Assembly (NCBI GenBank): GCA_049999805.1
Contig: JBNGIO010006303.1
Span: 387,873-451,872, forward strand
Length of the DNA stretch: 64,000 nucleotides
Direction of reading: 5' to 3'
Origin: Folioceros fuciformis
Taxonomy: Eukaryota; Anthocerotophyta; Anthocerotopsida; Anthocerotales
Shown: positions 45,077 to 57,900 of the stretch, one piece after another
Layout of the letters: each line of letters opens with the position of its first letter
Position numbering within the stretch: position 1 is the stretch's first letter
The notes under the pieces: model-generated
Databases searched by the model: none
What the model saw: the letters and a program-made list of their open reading frames with translations, nothing else
Told to the model about the DNA's origin: nothing
Position numbers and translations under genes: made by a program

Positions 45077-46743
45077 ATGGCTGGAAGGTCCAGGATGCCT
45101 CCCCCGCATATAATCAATCCTGGTGTCAGAGGTCCTCCTCCAGGCCCCGGCATTATGCGTCCTGGTCCAGGCGGTCCATATCAAGTTCGGCCGCAGATAG
45201 TTGCGCCTCAGCAAGTAATGGGTGGTGCTCCTCCTATCATCCTAGAGCAGAAGATCGCCACACAGAATGCTGAGATTCAAAGGCTGTTGACTGAAAACCA
45301 GCGGCTAGCGGCTACTCACGTGGCTCTCAGGCAAGAGCTTGCAGCTGCACAACAAGAGTTGCAGCGGTTGAACCAGATGTGGAAAGTACTCCAGAGTGAG
45401 ATGGAGCGACAAATAAGCACACTTGTTGATAAGAATAACAAACAGGAAGCGGAACTCAGATCCTCGGAGGCAATCAAGTCCGATGTAATGCAGCTGCGGG
45501 CTGACAACCAGAAGCTTCATGCCGTAAGAACAGAGCTTATGCAGCAGGTCCAGCAGGTCACAGCGGAACTACAGAGGCTACGCTCTGATGGTCAGCAAGT
45601 AGCAGCTCTCAGGACTGAGAATGAAGGGTTACGACAAGAACTGCAGAGAGCAAGGTACTACTAAGATATGCACATCCCTGTTGCCTTGTACCAGATTACG
45701 AGTTCATCTTGCAGCATCGTAATTGGGACTAATCCAGAAGCTCAGAAATTTGGATGGAACTTTTATGACATTGCTCCTGTGTTCACCTAGGACGGCATTG
45801 GACTATGAGAAGAAAGCAAACAGTGAACAACTAGAACAGAGACAAGCAATGGAGAAAAATCTGGTTTCAATGGCGAGAGAGGTTGAAAAGCTGCGTGCAG
45901 AATTAACAAATGCAGAGAAGAGAGCCCGTGTCAACACTACTACTGGTGACCCGACTGCAAGTTTGGTTCTTCTCTCTGCAGAATTGAGCATTGTTCTTAG
46001 CCTGTCTTACAGTTGGTCTCTCTCACAGCTGTTGGGACTTACAACGGGGGATATGCTGCTTCAGATATTACGTCCTATGGATCTGTACCTCAGGGAATTT
46101 ATGCTGATGGCTACGGCATCCACCAGGTTAGTTAGGCTTTTCCACCAAGTCTAGTAGCACTAGTGTAACTCTAGAGTTTGTAAGTTGGTGTCGTTTGGTC
46201 TCCATTTGGATTTATAAGCGACTGTCTTCTTAGTGCATGTGAAAGAGGTTATCCTTGCATCCCCCTTTCCCTCTTGTTTTCACTCTTGGCATGAAATTAG
46301 TCTTAGCCAACTACGGTCTTCTGGTCATACAACGTGGACACTTTTCAATTTTCTTTCACGTCCACAGTTGCCAGGAATTATACTGCTGCTTTTGAAGCTT
46401 GTCAAGCTTTTTGTGTAATCAACTCTGCTCTGAGTGATACATTTGTCTCTTCTTGGTGAAGTGATTTGAATGAGATTTTCGCCAACTTGAATCTCTTACA
46501 TCTATGTCAAATATTAACATAGGGCACAAGCAGTTCATTTGAGCTTCAACAAGCTCAAATGGTCTGGTTGTGAAGTTGTAGAAGGTTCTGTGTGGGATTG
46601 GATATGTTGATAGTATTTGTTGCACCTTTTGCTTTCAGATGCCAGTAGCGGTGGAAAACGGTGTGCAGTATTCCACTGGTCCAAATACTGCATGGGGAGC
46701 TTATGAGTTACAGCGCACTGGCATTCCTCATGTACGTAGATGA
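45077..46743 (+). CDS. FLX-like coiled-coil protein (FLOWERING LOCUS C EXPRESSOR-LIKE family)
   Basis: Four exons (45077-45654, 45791-45945, 46029-46126, 46639-46743) encode 311 residues. A Pro/Gly-rich head ([16 protein letters not shown]) leads into a long coiled coil with the family marks [36 protein letters not shown] and [19 protein letters not shown], then [18 protein letters not shown]. The end is Gly/Tyr-rich ([19 protein letters not shown]). In Arabidopsis, FLX works with FRIGIDA in a complex that activates FLC. FLX-LIKE proteins outside that pathway have unclear roles. The stop codon TGA at 46741 follows a possible donor (CAT|gtacgt), so a longer, spliced form cannot be excluded. 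Confidence 0.88.
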
Positions 46744-49700
46744 GCCCAGGGATTGTTGTTAGGATACTGAGCAGCTGTGGTACAAGCTCCCATTTCCGAC
46801 AAAGTAGATGTTTTTGTGTATATTTTGACATACGGGATCTAGGCAATGGCAGGTTGCATAAGAACGTACATTGGTGAGGGAGTCTGCCATAGTTGAAGTT
46901 TTACCTCTTGGGTGCTCTAAGTTTCTGCTTGCATCGCTTTTGTTTTTGTGTGAGAGTCTTGTTACGTCTCTAGGACCCATTCAAGAGTTCTGTGGAGAGA
47001 GGAAGAGCCTAGGCATGATAGGTGTGAGGAAGCATCCTTCTCCTGCAGCTGTCGGTCTACATAGAATGTTATTCCAACTATGAGCATTGCTTCTGGTGAT
47101 TGAGAAGAAACTTGATGGCACTCTTGCTCCCATGACTTGTCTGTAATCACTAATCTTGTCTTCTCCCATGACTTGCTCCCAAACATGAGTATCCTGTGTG
47201 GTCGATTAAATATGGTCTGCTAGGATTGTCATTTTTTGTTTCTTTTGAGTCACAATGAAGCATGGGTTATGTATGTCGTCGAATGACTCGTGACTTCCAG
47301 TAGTGGAAAACTTTTGTGTCGCATGCTGATTGAAGACCGCACAGTATGAGTCTTTATCGGATGTTAAGCCATATGCTAGATATGTTTCAGTTCATGCTTA
47401 GTGTAGCCAAAAAAACTTGAGTGGAAGCAATCCATTAATTGTGCAATATACAGCAGATCGAGTATCCCTTGTCATTTGCTGTGAACATATGAAAATACCT
47501 CCCAAGACCCAGCTCACTCAGAAGGAGGTCTTGGTTGTGTGTTGTGGATATTTCATGAAATTTAAGCCTCTATAGCAGTGTATATACCTAACTACGTATA
47601 TGATATATTTATCTGCATACAGAATTTTGTTTCCTAGTATGTATGCATCTGTAGAGTCGTCACCTGTGCAGAGTCACGCTATTTAGTTCTGTCATGCTTA
47701 CTGTTGAGTACCTGCAACGAGGAACTTGCCAAAAATCGTGCAGAGAACTTGGAATTGTAACAAACAATTCATTTATACCACCTGTAGAGATAGCCTTGCA
47801 CTTGTATTCGTATTATGTTGTCTGTTTGTCATGGCACTCACACAGCAGGCAAACTCAAGAGCTATACTTCTTTAGGTTGGACACTTATAATATCAGTGCT
47901 TGTGTTTTTATCCTGGTTTGCTGTACTTGAAGCGCAGTAGCTGTAGCATTGTGTCCCAACTAGCAGAGTGATAGTGATGAACTTAGTGTAGATGCATCGA
48001 CTAGTTTGGGATCATGCCTGGTGAAATTAGCTACGAAATTTAAGGTCTCACTTGAATGTAAGCACAAGGCTGGATATAATTTTGCACAAGAAGGAAAACT
48101 GCTTTGGTAGCTGCTCAAGGACAAGATCAGGTCAGGGATGTTCCACCCTTACAAGAAAAAGAGACTTGCCATGGAAGACGAGTTGTGTGGTGCACTCCGG
48201 GCAGGTGGTGTGTTTTGCATATTTCTTGGGTACATAGTGATCTCTAATCCTGAAAGAACTTAATTTGAAGTCAAGTCTTAAGAATGCAAAATGGAGGATT
48301 ACTTGAGTCAGTATCAGTTTGTGCTTACTGTTTTGCATATGTGCCTGATTCTTGTCTGATTTCATGTCTTGACGTTTTCACCCAGGTGACCCACAGATCT
48401 GTTTCCATGTTGTTAAAGCTGTTAGAACTTGAAATCTGTCAGGTTTGCAATGTGACCCCACTTGTGTTGTGTTTGAAGTGTTCTCTCAGCCTTCTCTCAC
48501 AAAGAGAAATAGACCGTTATTTTTTCTCCGAAGTGCTGGAAATGGAAACTGTCATGTGCTGTCCTGCAGTGATTGTTGGATGTTGGGTAGATCAGAGTGC
48601 CTGCCCAGATTGGACATTGTTCCTCCAGTATGGAGGAACGTGACTTTAACGTTTTACTTCCAGTACGAGTAGCATCGTTGTACCACCGAATAGCATGCGG
48701 AGACAGTGCACGTCTGTTGTTATTGTGTCGTGTTGTTTCACGCTTTGTGCGTTTTAGATGAGGGTATGGTCTACAGCTCACAAGATGTGTGTGTAACAGT
48801 CTGTGTGTATGTTGTATGAGTTTTTGATAAAGTAGGTCATTTTTGTCAACTGTCAGGTTCATGTACGGAGGTTGGTGGTCGTAGTACATGTCCTATGTTA
48901 ACTTTTTGGGAAAGCTTCGTTCAAGTTTAAGCACCAAAGTCTGAGGTGTCACATGTTCACAGTCTTGTGGATTGGCGTGTCGCGACATATTGTTGAAGCA
49001 ATTGACCGATGAGATCTGCTGATGGGTGAACCGTCACATGTTTGCTGAAAGCGCTTACAAAGTTTGTGCATTGTACATGGCGCTGGGACTGCTAGATTTG
49101 TTGATTGAAGAACCTTTTTGTAGTCTTGTTTCCTGTTGCGTGGTTCCCTTTCTTGCATGCAATTGATCAGTACAATACTTAGTGCATTGAATTTGAAAAA
49201 GATAATTGGAAAGGATTCCTTTAGGAGATTCTCCTATTTGGATGACCAAATAACCACATCAAGGTGAATGGTAATGAGGGACCAACTTTGTATTACCTTG
49301 TAGATTCAGTGGAAGCTTCGGATGATGCTCACAGGTTCCCCACTTCATTTTTACTACCATGTCCCTGTATTACCATGGTTCTCGTTGCTCCACTGCAGTG
49401 GAAGAGACCGTGTGCATTGCATTATGACACTTCTTCCGGCTCATGGAGCTTTCTAATTTGCCACGCATCCGTTGCTTTGGTGGAGCAATTTGGAGGTTCC
49501 TCCATCAAAGTAGCACGTCAACTTGTATATGTGTAGTCTGCTCTCTTGACAATGGAGATTCCAAATAGCCATTAGTCCAGTGTATGGCCAAGTAGTTAAG
49601 TTACGACAGCTTGGATTGAATGCTTGCTTTGAACTGATCTACAGTCAAAATATGTGAACCTGAGTCTAGGGCTTCCTTGCTCAAGTCTTGTCTGTTGTGT

Positions 49701-49814
49701 TATCTGACTCGTATTTTGATGCGCAAGGATTTGAATATTAGGGTATCTGCGTTGGCAGGCCTTTTCTAATTCAAATGCATTCTTTATTCTGTGTATTTGC
49801 AGGAACCGCCTACA
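46744..49814. other. Three-kb T/G-rich stretch between the FLX-like and WW-RRM genes
   Basis: Long T- and TG-rich text without a supported ORF, of the kind seen in untranslated regions or introns. It ends with a good acceptor (TTTGCAG) at about 49801, 14 bp before the WW-RRM start codon. That suggests an untranslated first exon for that gene somewhere within. Confidence 0.45.
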
Positions 49815-52514
49815 ATGGCAAATGGCCAGGGCTCAGGTGATAGTGACTACAAGGGTGGAACAGAAACTTCGAAGTACCCTGGGCAAGATAATCACTTTCA
49901 AGCACCAATTGCAGCTTCTCAAGATCAGTTTAGGCCTGCACTGGCAGAAAGCAAACCTGCTGAGGAGTGGACTGTCCATGAGGCTCCCAATGGCAGGCCT
50001 TTCTATTACAATCCAGCTACAGGAGCTACTCAGTGGGATAAGCCCGCTGCTTTGATTGCAGCAGAAGCAGCACAACATTTCAACCAGGCGCAGATGCATC
50101 ACCCTTCACAGTCACAGTCTGGTCCGGTGCATCTGCAGTCGTCAGGGCCAACTCAAATGCAGCAGTCAATTCCAGGTCAAGGGTTGCATGGTCAAAGTGG
50201 CACAAGCCAGCTGCCGCAAGCTGTTTCTGTCCAAGTGAAACAGGAAAACCTGTCTCCTCAAGTTCACCTTACACAGCCTGCCCAAAGCCCAGCGCAACAG
50301 TCGGTGAAGGGGCAGATGCAGCCTCTCCAAGGACAATTGCAGCAGCCAGGGGCACAAATGCAGCAATCTGCACCTTGTCCCCTGCCACATACCATGCAAG
50401 GTTCTCTAATGCCCCGCCCTTTACCTCTTCCATTGCCTCGTCCTGGTCAACTCCACGGGTTGGCCCCAATTCCGCACGCGATGCAGCATCCCTCTAGAGG
50501 TCCTTTGCCTCAGCCAGTGTCGCAGCCACATTTGATTCCCAGACCAGTTCAGCCGAACCCAGTTGGGGGCCCTCCTGTCCAAACACATCCTATGACGCAA
50601 ACCCCACACATGGCTTCTCAAGGTTCTGCACCTTTGTTGGCGGCTCCCCCCCACACACTACAACAGCCACCACATGGGCCGCATGGTATATGGCAGCACA
50701 TTTTCTTGTTCTGAAATTCCTGAATGCATACTGTCCATTTGTGTTTGTTGCTCAGCTCACTTCCTTTTTGATGTCCTCAGTGTCTGCACCTCCTATAATT
50801 CATCAAAGACCTCCTGTGCACACACCCCCTCCATCAAAGCCTCCAGCCCCTGTCTCAACCTCTGCGCCTACAAGTGGCCCTCAAGGTACACTTCGAAGTA
50901 GACGTGGTTTTCTGCTGCACTGGTAGGAAAATGTGTTGACCAGTATTTGATCTGCAGGTGCAAATTTGTTTGTGTTTGGTATTCCTGAAGATATGGGTGA
51001 TCAGAAACTCAAAGATTTGTTCGCTCCCTACGGCACTGTTTTGTATGCAAAAGTGGGAGTTGAGAAAGAGACAGGGCGAGGGAAAGGCTATGGTAAGCAA
51101 TGTCTGCTTTTGTCTTGGTAGTGCCAGTTACAGTCGTATTCTTCAATGATGTGCGTATCCATAGTCAGCCCGGACATATTTTACGAGGAAAGCAATTTCA
51201 AGTCTTAACCGTGAGGGCCAATCTAAGTAACTCTCCCTTCTCACAGTTTTGCCTTCCCTTTCTCTATCTCAGAGAGAGGTCTTTCGTTACTGGTGATGGT
51301 GCTTGCGATATTGGTAGTTTGCAGGTGAAATTGGTGCCAGCTTCCTGGATTGATTTTGTTATGTCCTTTCCGGAATGATGGATGTTACCCGAGATCTGTC
51401 TTACAAACCAGTACTGTGTCCTGTCTTTTTAACACCAGTGAGTGAAGCTCCGTATGGCTAGTTGTCACTGCTTTTAGATTCTGGGTAGGACTTCAACCTA
51501 TTGCAAATTCATGTTGGGTTGTCCACAAATTCTATCGTGAAAATGCCATAGCAAGTGTTTCATATCTCCAGCTCCATGATCGTCTGCTTGGGTAGCAGCC
51601 GTGAAACCCTTGCAGCAAGGGGTTGTGTCAGATGGGAATAGCCCATTCGTACTGGGAATCAGCTGGTTCTCATTGTAATATAGCCCATTGACAAGTTCAC
51701 CAGTATTTGTTTAACCCAGGGTCTTGGTATTTTGTTACTGCATGGGCCCATAATGCAAGACATGGACCCTATGTAGTAGTAGTTTTAAAGTACGACACAA
51801 GAGGAGCACCGTGATTCATCTTCTGTAACTTTGTGCCGTGTTGTCTTCAGTCATATCTTGCATTTGTTTGTCGAAATCATTGCAGTTGTGTAGTGAGATA
51901 TTCTTTAAGCTTGTTTTGCACCTTAGAATGCTACTTCATGGCGGGTAGACGTTACTTTGTGTTGACTTGTTATTCCGTGTATGCTGTTAGCTGTATCTCA
52001 GTATGCTCAGGAAGATGTCAGGGGTCATGGCTTGAATGATTTGTAGTTTTGTAATCACTCTGTTCGTGTAACATTGTGCGCTTGAATTAATCTTGACCAG
52101 ATTCCTGTGATGCATGGTATGTATCATGGGGACTGTCCAGATTATCCGCCTGTAGTCTGTGCTTTGGTGAGCAGTAAGACGTGTTTGAGTCTTTCTTTGG
52201 GTGATTGGTGTTCTCTCTGTCCTTTTTGCTCTTAAAATCCTAGCCTGTTTGGTCACTGCATTTGATGATCTTAAGCAGGTTTTGTATCAATGGATTCTTC
52301 TAAAGCTGCTGAGGCAGCCATCCAGCAAGTCAATGGTATGTCCCTTTCGGGCAAGCGTATCAAGGTGGAATTGAAGAGGGGAGAACATGAGCCTCATCAA
52401 CAGCAGTCTCATCAACAGCCTCATCAACAGCAGCCTACACAGCAGAATCTTTCAGGGGGTGTTGGCCCTACTAGATGGCATCACAGTGACAGTAGAGTGT
52501 ATCGGCCTTACTAG
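49815..52514 (+). CDS. WW-RRM RNA-binding protein with a CELF-like C-terminal RRM
   Basis: Four exons (49815-50685, 50781-50885, 50958-51092, 52279-52514) encode 448 residues. A WW domain at about residues 55-85 (EEWTVHEAPNGRPFYYNPAT, then ATQWDKP) is followed by a long Gln/Pro-rich linker. Next comes one RRM at about residues 327-402: GANLFVFGIPEDMGDQKL (RNP2), GKGYGFVSM (RNP1, split by the third intron) and IKVELKRGE. A His/Gln-rich tail ends VYRPY. The RRM is closest in look to the third RRM of CELF/Bruno proteins. Likely roles are mRNA processing or translation control, with WW binding Pro-rich partners. The last intron is long, about 1.2 kb. FCA also combines RRM and WW, but in the reverse order. 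Confidence 0.85.
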
Positions 52515-54944
52515 TTGTTGTAAGGCTCATGTATCCCCATATTCAAATCCCTATCTAGTCAGTGAGACCGTGGAACCCAGGTTACACTGTAGGCACCTGA
52601 TGTAGGGAGTTGCACCTGCTTACAAGGATTGTCTTGTTTGGAACCTTAGTGCCCACCTCGACTGGTATAGTCTGCTGTAGGCAATGAATCAGTGATCACA
52701 GTAATAGGGTAGATTGCAGGTCATATAGGGCAAGTCTCAGAACTAGAACCTTATCTCCCCTCCCTCTAATCCCTCCAGTATAGACGGAAAGGATTCTCTT
52801 CTTTTATTTGTATGTAGCCAGTCCTTTTACTTGCGTGGGATTTTGGTCCTTGGCTGACAGTCCTCATAGGTGCAAAATTAAGAGTCTGGTCGTTAGATCA
52901 GTGTACATATTACAGAGAGTAGCATTGTGGGAGCTGCTGATGCCTCGTTTAAACTTGTTTAGGGTCTCCAACTTGATCTGCGTGTAGGCTGATTTTGGTT
53001 GAATTATGTTCCGGTAGTTTTCACATCTCAGTCCTTCAGCTCCTTTGTTGATATCCTTCATCACGGTGCTTTTGCAAAAATCATGTCTTACTGGCTATCA
53101 AACTACAATGTGCTAACCGCTGGAAGATTTTTGTCCGAACTCCTAGGATACAGCTGGAGGATGAAACAGTTGTTAGGGTGTGTTGTCACAGGGATTCCTG
53201 AGACCAGGTGTATGGTTGCACCTCACTGTAGTTGGCCGTGCCCTTGTTTTGTGGACTTCTTTTGCTATTCCAGCAGTACTTAAAGAAGTTGGCTCACACT
53301 GTCCAGTTATCGGAGTTAGTATATGCAGCACTGCCACTTTGTTGTTCCTCTGTCTCAACATCCGTAGTTTTTGACAGGACCTGATTTGAGGCTGAAATGT
53401 AATGCAGCCTGTTGGAATTATATTTTGGTTTCAAACTCATGGATGATACAACATTAGTGTGTTTGGTAACTGCTTTGTACTTTACCTAAGCTTGGACGAA
53501 GTTTGTGAAGATAACTCATTGTGAGGTGCGTCCTCAGAGCGATGGTGTTTCGTGAGATTGTCTCATTTTAAGGTTCTTTTACCGCATTTGATACTAGATC
53601 TTGAGTATGTGAGAAGTGTGTACGTGGGCTCTGAGGAAGGTAAGCATATATCACGTCCAATTTTGGGGGTTGGCTGCTTTTATTTAGGGGAGGTTGGTTC
53701 TTGACAATTTGGTTGCTACCAGCTTCATAAAACTCACCGCATGGTGTTTTAAGAACGTATGGGTGCAACACAGTTTTCTGCCAAATTGGATGAGCAATAG
53801 CCTGTCAACATGTTTGCCCTGAAGCGTTTTCAGATTTCTCATGAGGTTCGGGTCCTAGGAGTCTTGAATTGTGGAGATGTATCCCTCATGTTGTAGTTCC
53901 ATTAGGGTTTAGGGTGTTCACCCGGTGATACATTGGCTTGGAATTGCTACTGATTTATTGAATTGTAATTGTTACTATTGAGTTTTGTTCCAGAGGTCCT
54001 TCAGGCCGTTCACCCTTTCTAATATAGCGCCTCTACTGTTTACAGAGTTGTGGTGGACCTTGTCCCTGATCATTCCAAGATGGGAAACTTGCCAGGTGCG
54101 CCTGTAATGTTGGCAGATTGATGTCAACGTATGACACTCTGACGCTCGGAGCGGCCATTGTTCCTAACCTGGCCAACCCTCTAAAAGTCAGGTGCAGGCT
54201 TGATTTTCATGTATAGCTGGAAAGTGATTCAGTTTTTCTTTTCTGAAGGTGTTGCAGTGGCTTTTCTATGGAACTTCTTCCCTAAAAACTTGCCGAAATG
54301 CCCGTGAGCAATTGGATTTTTTCATGTGGAAGCAATCTTGTTGCAGCCCTGATATGTTGGAATGCTGCTGCTGCTTGTGCAGGAACTAAAGCAATTAGGT
54401 GTTGTGGGTTTCGTTTCGGCCTGGACGGAGCGACGTGGAGTTTCAATGTCGGTGCCTGAACGGCAATTACCTTTTCATCGTCTGGCGCGCTTTTCAGTCG
54501 TCAAAATCTGACCACGTACATGTTGTTGGTTCAGGAAGTCTCCAAAGGACACAAACTGACGTCAAGCACCGACAGGACTAAGAGGAGAACTCTTTGAAGT
54601 TGGGGGTTTGTACGCTCAGGAAAGCAAGCAAGCGTCCATGGATGATTGAAGTCGGATTTCATCTCAAAAATGTACATGGCAACCTTGCGGGAAAGTGAAC
54701 AATTGTCGGACAGGCTTTGCCCCATGAATTGATCCACGTCGCATAATATTGCTATAAGAGCTGCTGTGAACCAATGTCAAATGCAAGCCGACTTTTGCAT
54801 GCCAGCGTTAGGCAGAAGGAAGCTGTTGCTGTAACAGAGCCGAGGTCGCAGCACACTAGCTGCTATGGAAAAAATAAAGCTAGGAGAACTATTGACAAAA
54901 TGTAATTTACAAAAGGAAATTTCCTTCCACAGCAGCCCTCGCTG
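52515..54944. other. Convergent intergenic region
   Basis: About 2.4 kb between the stop codons of WW-RRM (+) and exportin-4 (-). It is TG-rich with no supported gene. A telomere-like TTAGGGTTTAGGG lies at 53902-53914. Confidence 0.45.
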
Positions 54945-57900
54945 TTACCTCGTTCTTAAGAATCCCCGCACATCAGACAAAAATAAGTACAAATTTTCCC
55001 TGAACCTGCGTCTATTCGCCCGATCCAAAGATGCCGTCACCTGATTCGAGTTTAACAGAACGTGAAATGCCGTGGCCAACCGGCTTTGAAGCACGGCATT
55101 CTGTTGCCCCTCTAGAAGTTCTTGAGCGAATCTCTACACCGTAGATAGAAAGCATCAGTACTAAGGATGGGCAAACGAGCCTTTGTGTACAAACTGACAG
55201 TCCAATTTTCACCTGGTAAAGAGCAGTATTGCACAAAATCAAGGGAAGAAGCGCATCCGCGGCAGGCTCCACCAACTCATTACTATCAGACATAAGAACA
55301 TCTTGGTCCGTCAGTACCGTCCAGCGCTTGGTTCTGGAATAAACCTCTGAAACAGCACACTGACCTGTAGTCCTCGAAGAGCAGGTATTGCAGCACTGCC
55401 CTAAGGAAATGGGCAAGAACGCCCTCCTCCACAGCGCCATCCGCTCCCTGCTTGTTGACAGCATGCAAACCAAGGCCCTCTTTCCCTGCACAGATCTCTT
55501 GATAGTGGTAGAAAGCTACGGCGTTGAGCGCTGTTAATGACATGTTCACAACTTCGACATCCTGTCGACAAAAAACCATGAGAGCGTTCATCCTGTAACA
55601 AGAACAAAGTACACACCTTTCCAACAGTGAAATACCTGATGCCTTAGGCCAAACTCCAGAGTAGCAACAATTCGAGAGAATCCTTCTACCGATAACTTCG
55701 CAACCTTTTGTGGATATACTTCCAGCATGTGTGCAATTAGTGTAAAATACTGCAACCACAGCAAACAAACGATCTCAAACACTTTTCCTAGTGAATGTGT
55801 TCATGTATCATATATGCATTCACAAAGACTATCTGCACCAACCTGGCGGCAAAGTTTTGGGTACTTAAGCAAGTCTACGGATAGCAGTGGAGTAACGATG
55901 TGCAAACCAAGGTAGACTACCTGAAGAACAGACCCCACAAGCTTAATTCATACGAAAGTATCCAAGAGCTTATCACTTTTTCCCCGCACAAAACAACTGC
56001 ACGTCTCGAGACACACACCTGTGCAACATCGGAATTTTCATCCTCCCCACTGTCAGAAGCAAAATCAACCTGTCATGACACAAAACCCAAACAACATCCC
56101 ATCATGACTGTTGGAAACGGATTTAAGAAACAACACTACAGTAAACCAGCGTGACTGTATATCGAACAGTAGAACTACCAAATCCTTTGAGCTCAAATTT
56201 GTAAGAAGCTGCAGCAGAGCCCTCAGGTCTTTGTACTTCTCTTTCTGGCTCTCGCTCAACAAATTCACTGACGGGGAGACTGAAACCTTTTGACAAACGA
56301 ATTTTCAAACCGCATTTCCAGAGTTCAGTGTCAAGACTGGTAGAGAATGTAGCCTCAATTGGGTTGATACCACATCCCAGCCATGCAACGTCACTAATTG
56401 CAATGCCCGATTAAAACTTGCATGCCTTCACATCCTCCTTTTTTCTATAATGTTTAAACGACGTACCTTCCCAATATTGTGGACAGAGTAGACCTCAAGA
56501 AGGCGAACACAAAAGCTGAACAGAATGGCCATTTCCTTGGGCTCCAAAAACGCTACTTGCCCATCAACCCAATCCACTACATATTTTAGAAGCAAATAGA
56601 CTACAGATGACTGCCAAGAAAAATTTTAAGTCAGCACCACTGCATTACAAAAAGCTAAAAGGTTTCAGGAAACTCTGATCAGCAACACCCTGACCTGGTT
56701 CTTGTACGTTTGCAGCAACACAAGCAAAGGCTCCATAACCGCAGCTCCCATCTCAAAAATGGCTTTCTGGCTGCGAGGAAGGGTTGCCCTTGCAGCCCCC
56801 CGAAGCATTTCCATTAAACAACTCACCTGCAAGATAGACGGGACAACACTCGTTGGGTACAGGTTTGTGTGTGAACAAAGTGGTAGACCATGACAGGTTA
56901 AGGGCCTTCAGGAGGTACAGGTTAAGGGCCTTCAGGAACAAACCATTACCTGGTGAATAGAATCTGGTTGCTGAGAGCAGCTTCGCAAGTCTTCTCTTTT
57001 GGACAAATCTGCAATCCTTACAGCGATGGGTCCAAGTAGATCTCTGACATATCTAAAAAATCAACACCCAAAATTCAACAGCTTGAACGTGAAATTGAAG
57101 ACGACCAGTTTAAGAACAGATATTCCTAGTAAGACTAAGTACTCACTGATTGGTTGCATCCACTGTACTCATGCCAGCTGCTGACCGGCACAAAACCTCT
57201 GAAAGTGCTCTCTGTCCACGTTCAACATGCGACAGCGTTTTACAATAGGAACACAACGATGTCCCAAAGTAGATGACATCGAAGATCAACCAGTAGTAAA
57301 AATCATGAACCTGGGTTGCAGCTGCAAGTCCTGGAAGCGCAGGCTGCTGATAAGCGAAGGCGTGTGCAAGCTCTTGCCACGCATCCTAGAAAGAATGAAC
57401 ATTATAGGAGAACTCCACCGTGTAGCTAAAACTGAGAAGACCTCACGGACATGTACCCTTCACATCTCAGTACGTTATATAGCGCTTACCATAGTAACCA
57501 GATGGACACATATATTGCGGCGCTGAGCCAAATGAGGCAGTAACTGAAAGGCAGCAATCTCCTGCACTCAACAAGAGCCGCTTGATGTTATGACTAATTA
57601 TACGTTCAAATGTTTCTATTGTCATCTGCCTGACTTCATGAAGTGACATCTGCAACAGGTGAACACCTGAAAACAGAAAAAATGAAAACAAATTCCTGAC
57701 CTGCAAATTTCTTTCGCCTGGCCATGCAGTTAACGCAGTGAGTGTAACACGAACAAGGACCTCAAGCACAGCCTTTCCTCCACCCTGTTCTCCGAAAGCA
57801 ATATTAAGGGCATTCCTTCCGTCAAATTGAGCACTGGATGCAACAATCAGGTGTTGATCACCCTCATGCCCAGAAGGCGTGGAATTTGGGCCCCTGCCTG

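Noticed and set aside
57490-57700. Longer exportin-4 exon in another frame (reads HEVRQMTIETFERII)
   Set aside because: It does not match the family and ends out of phase. The exon 57561-57490 gives the conserved RRNICVHL text in phase.
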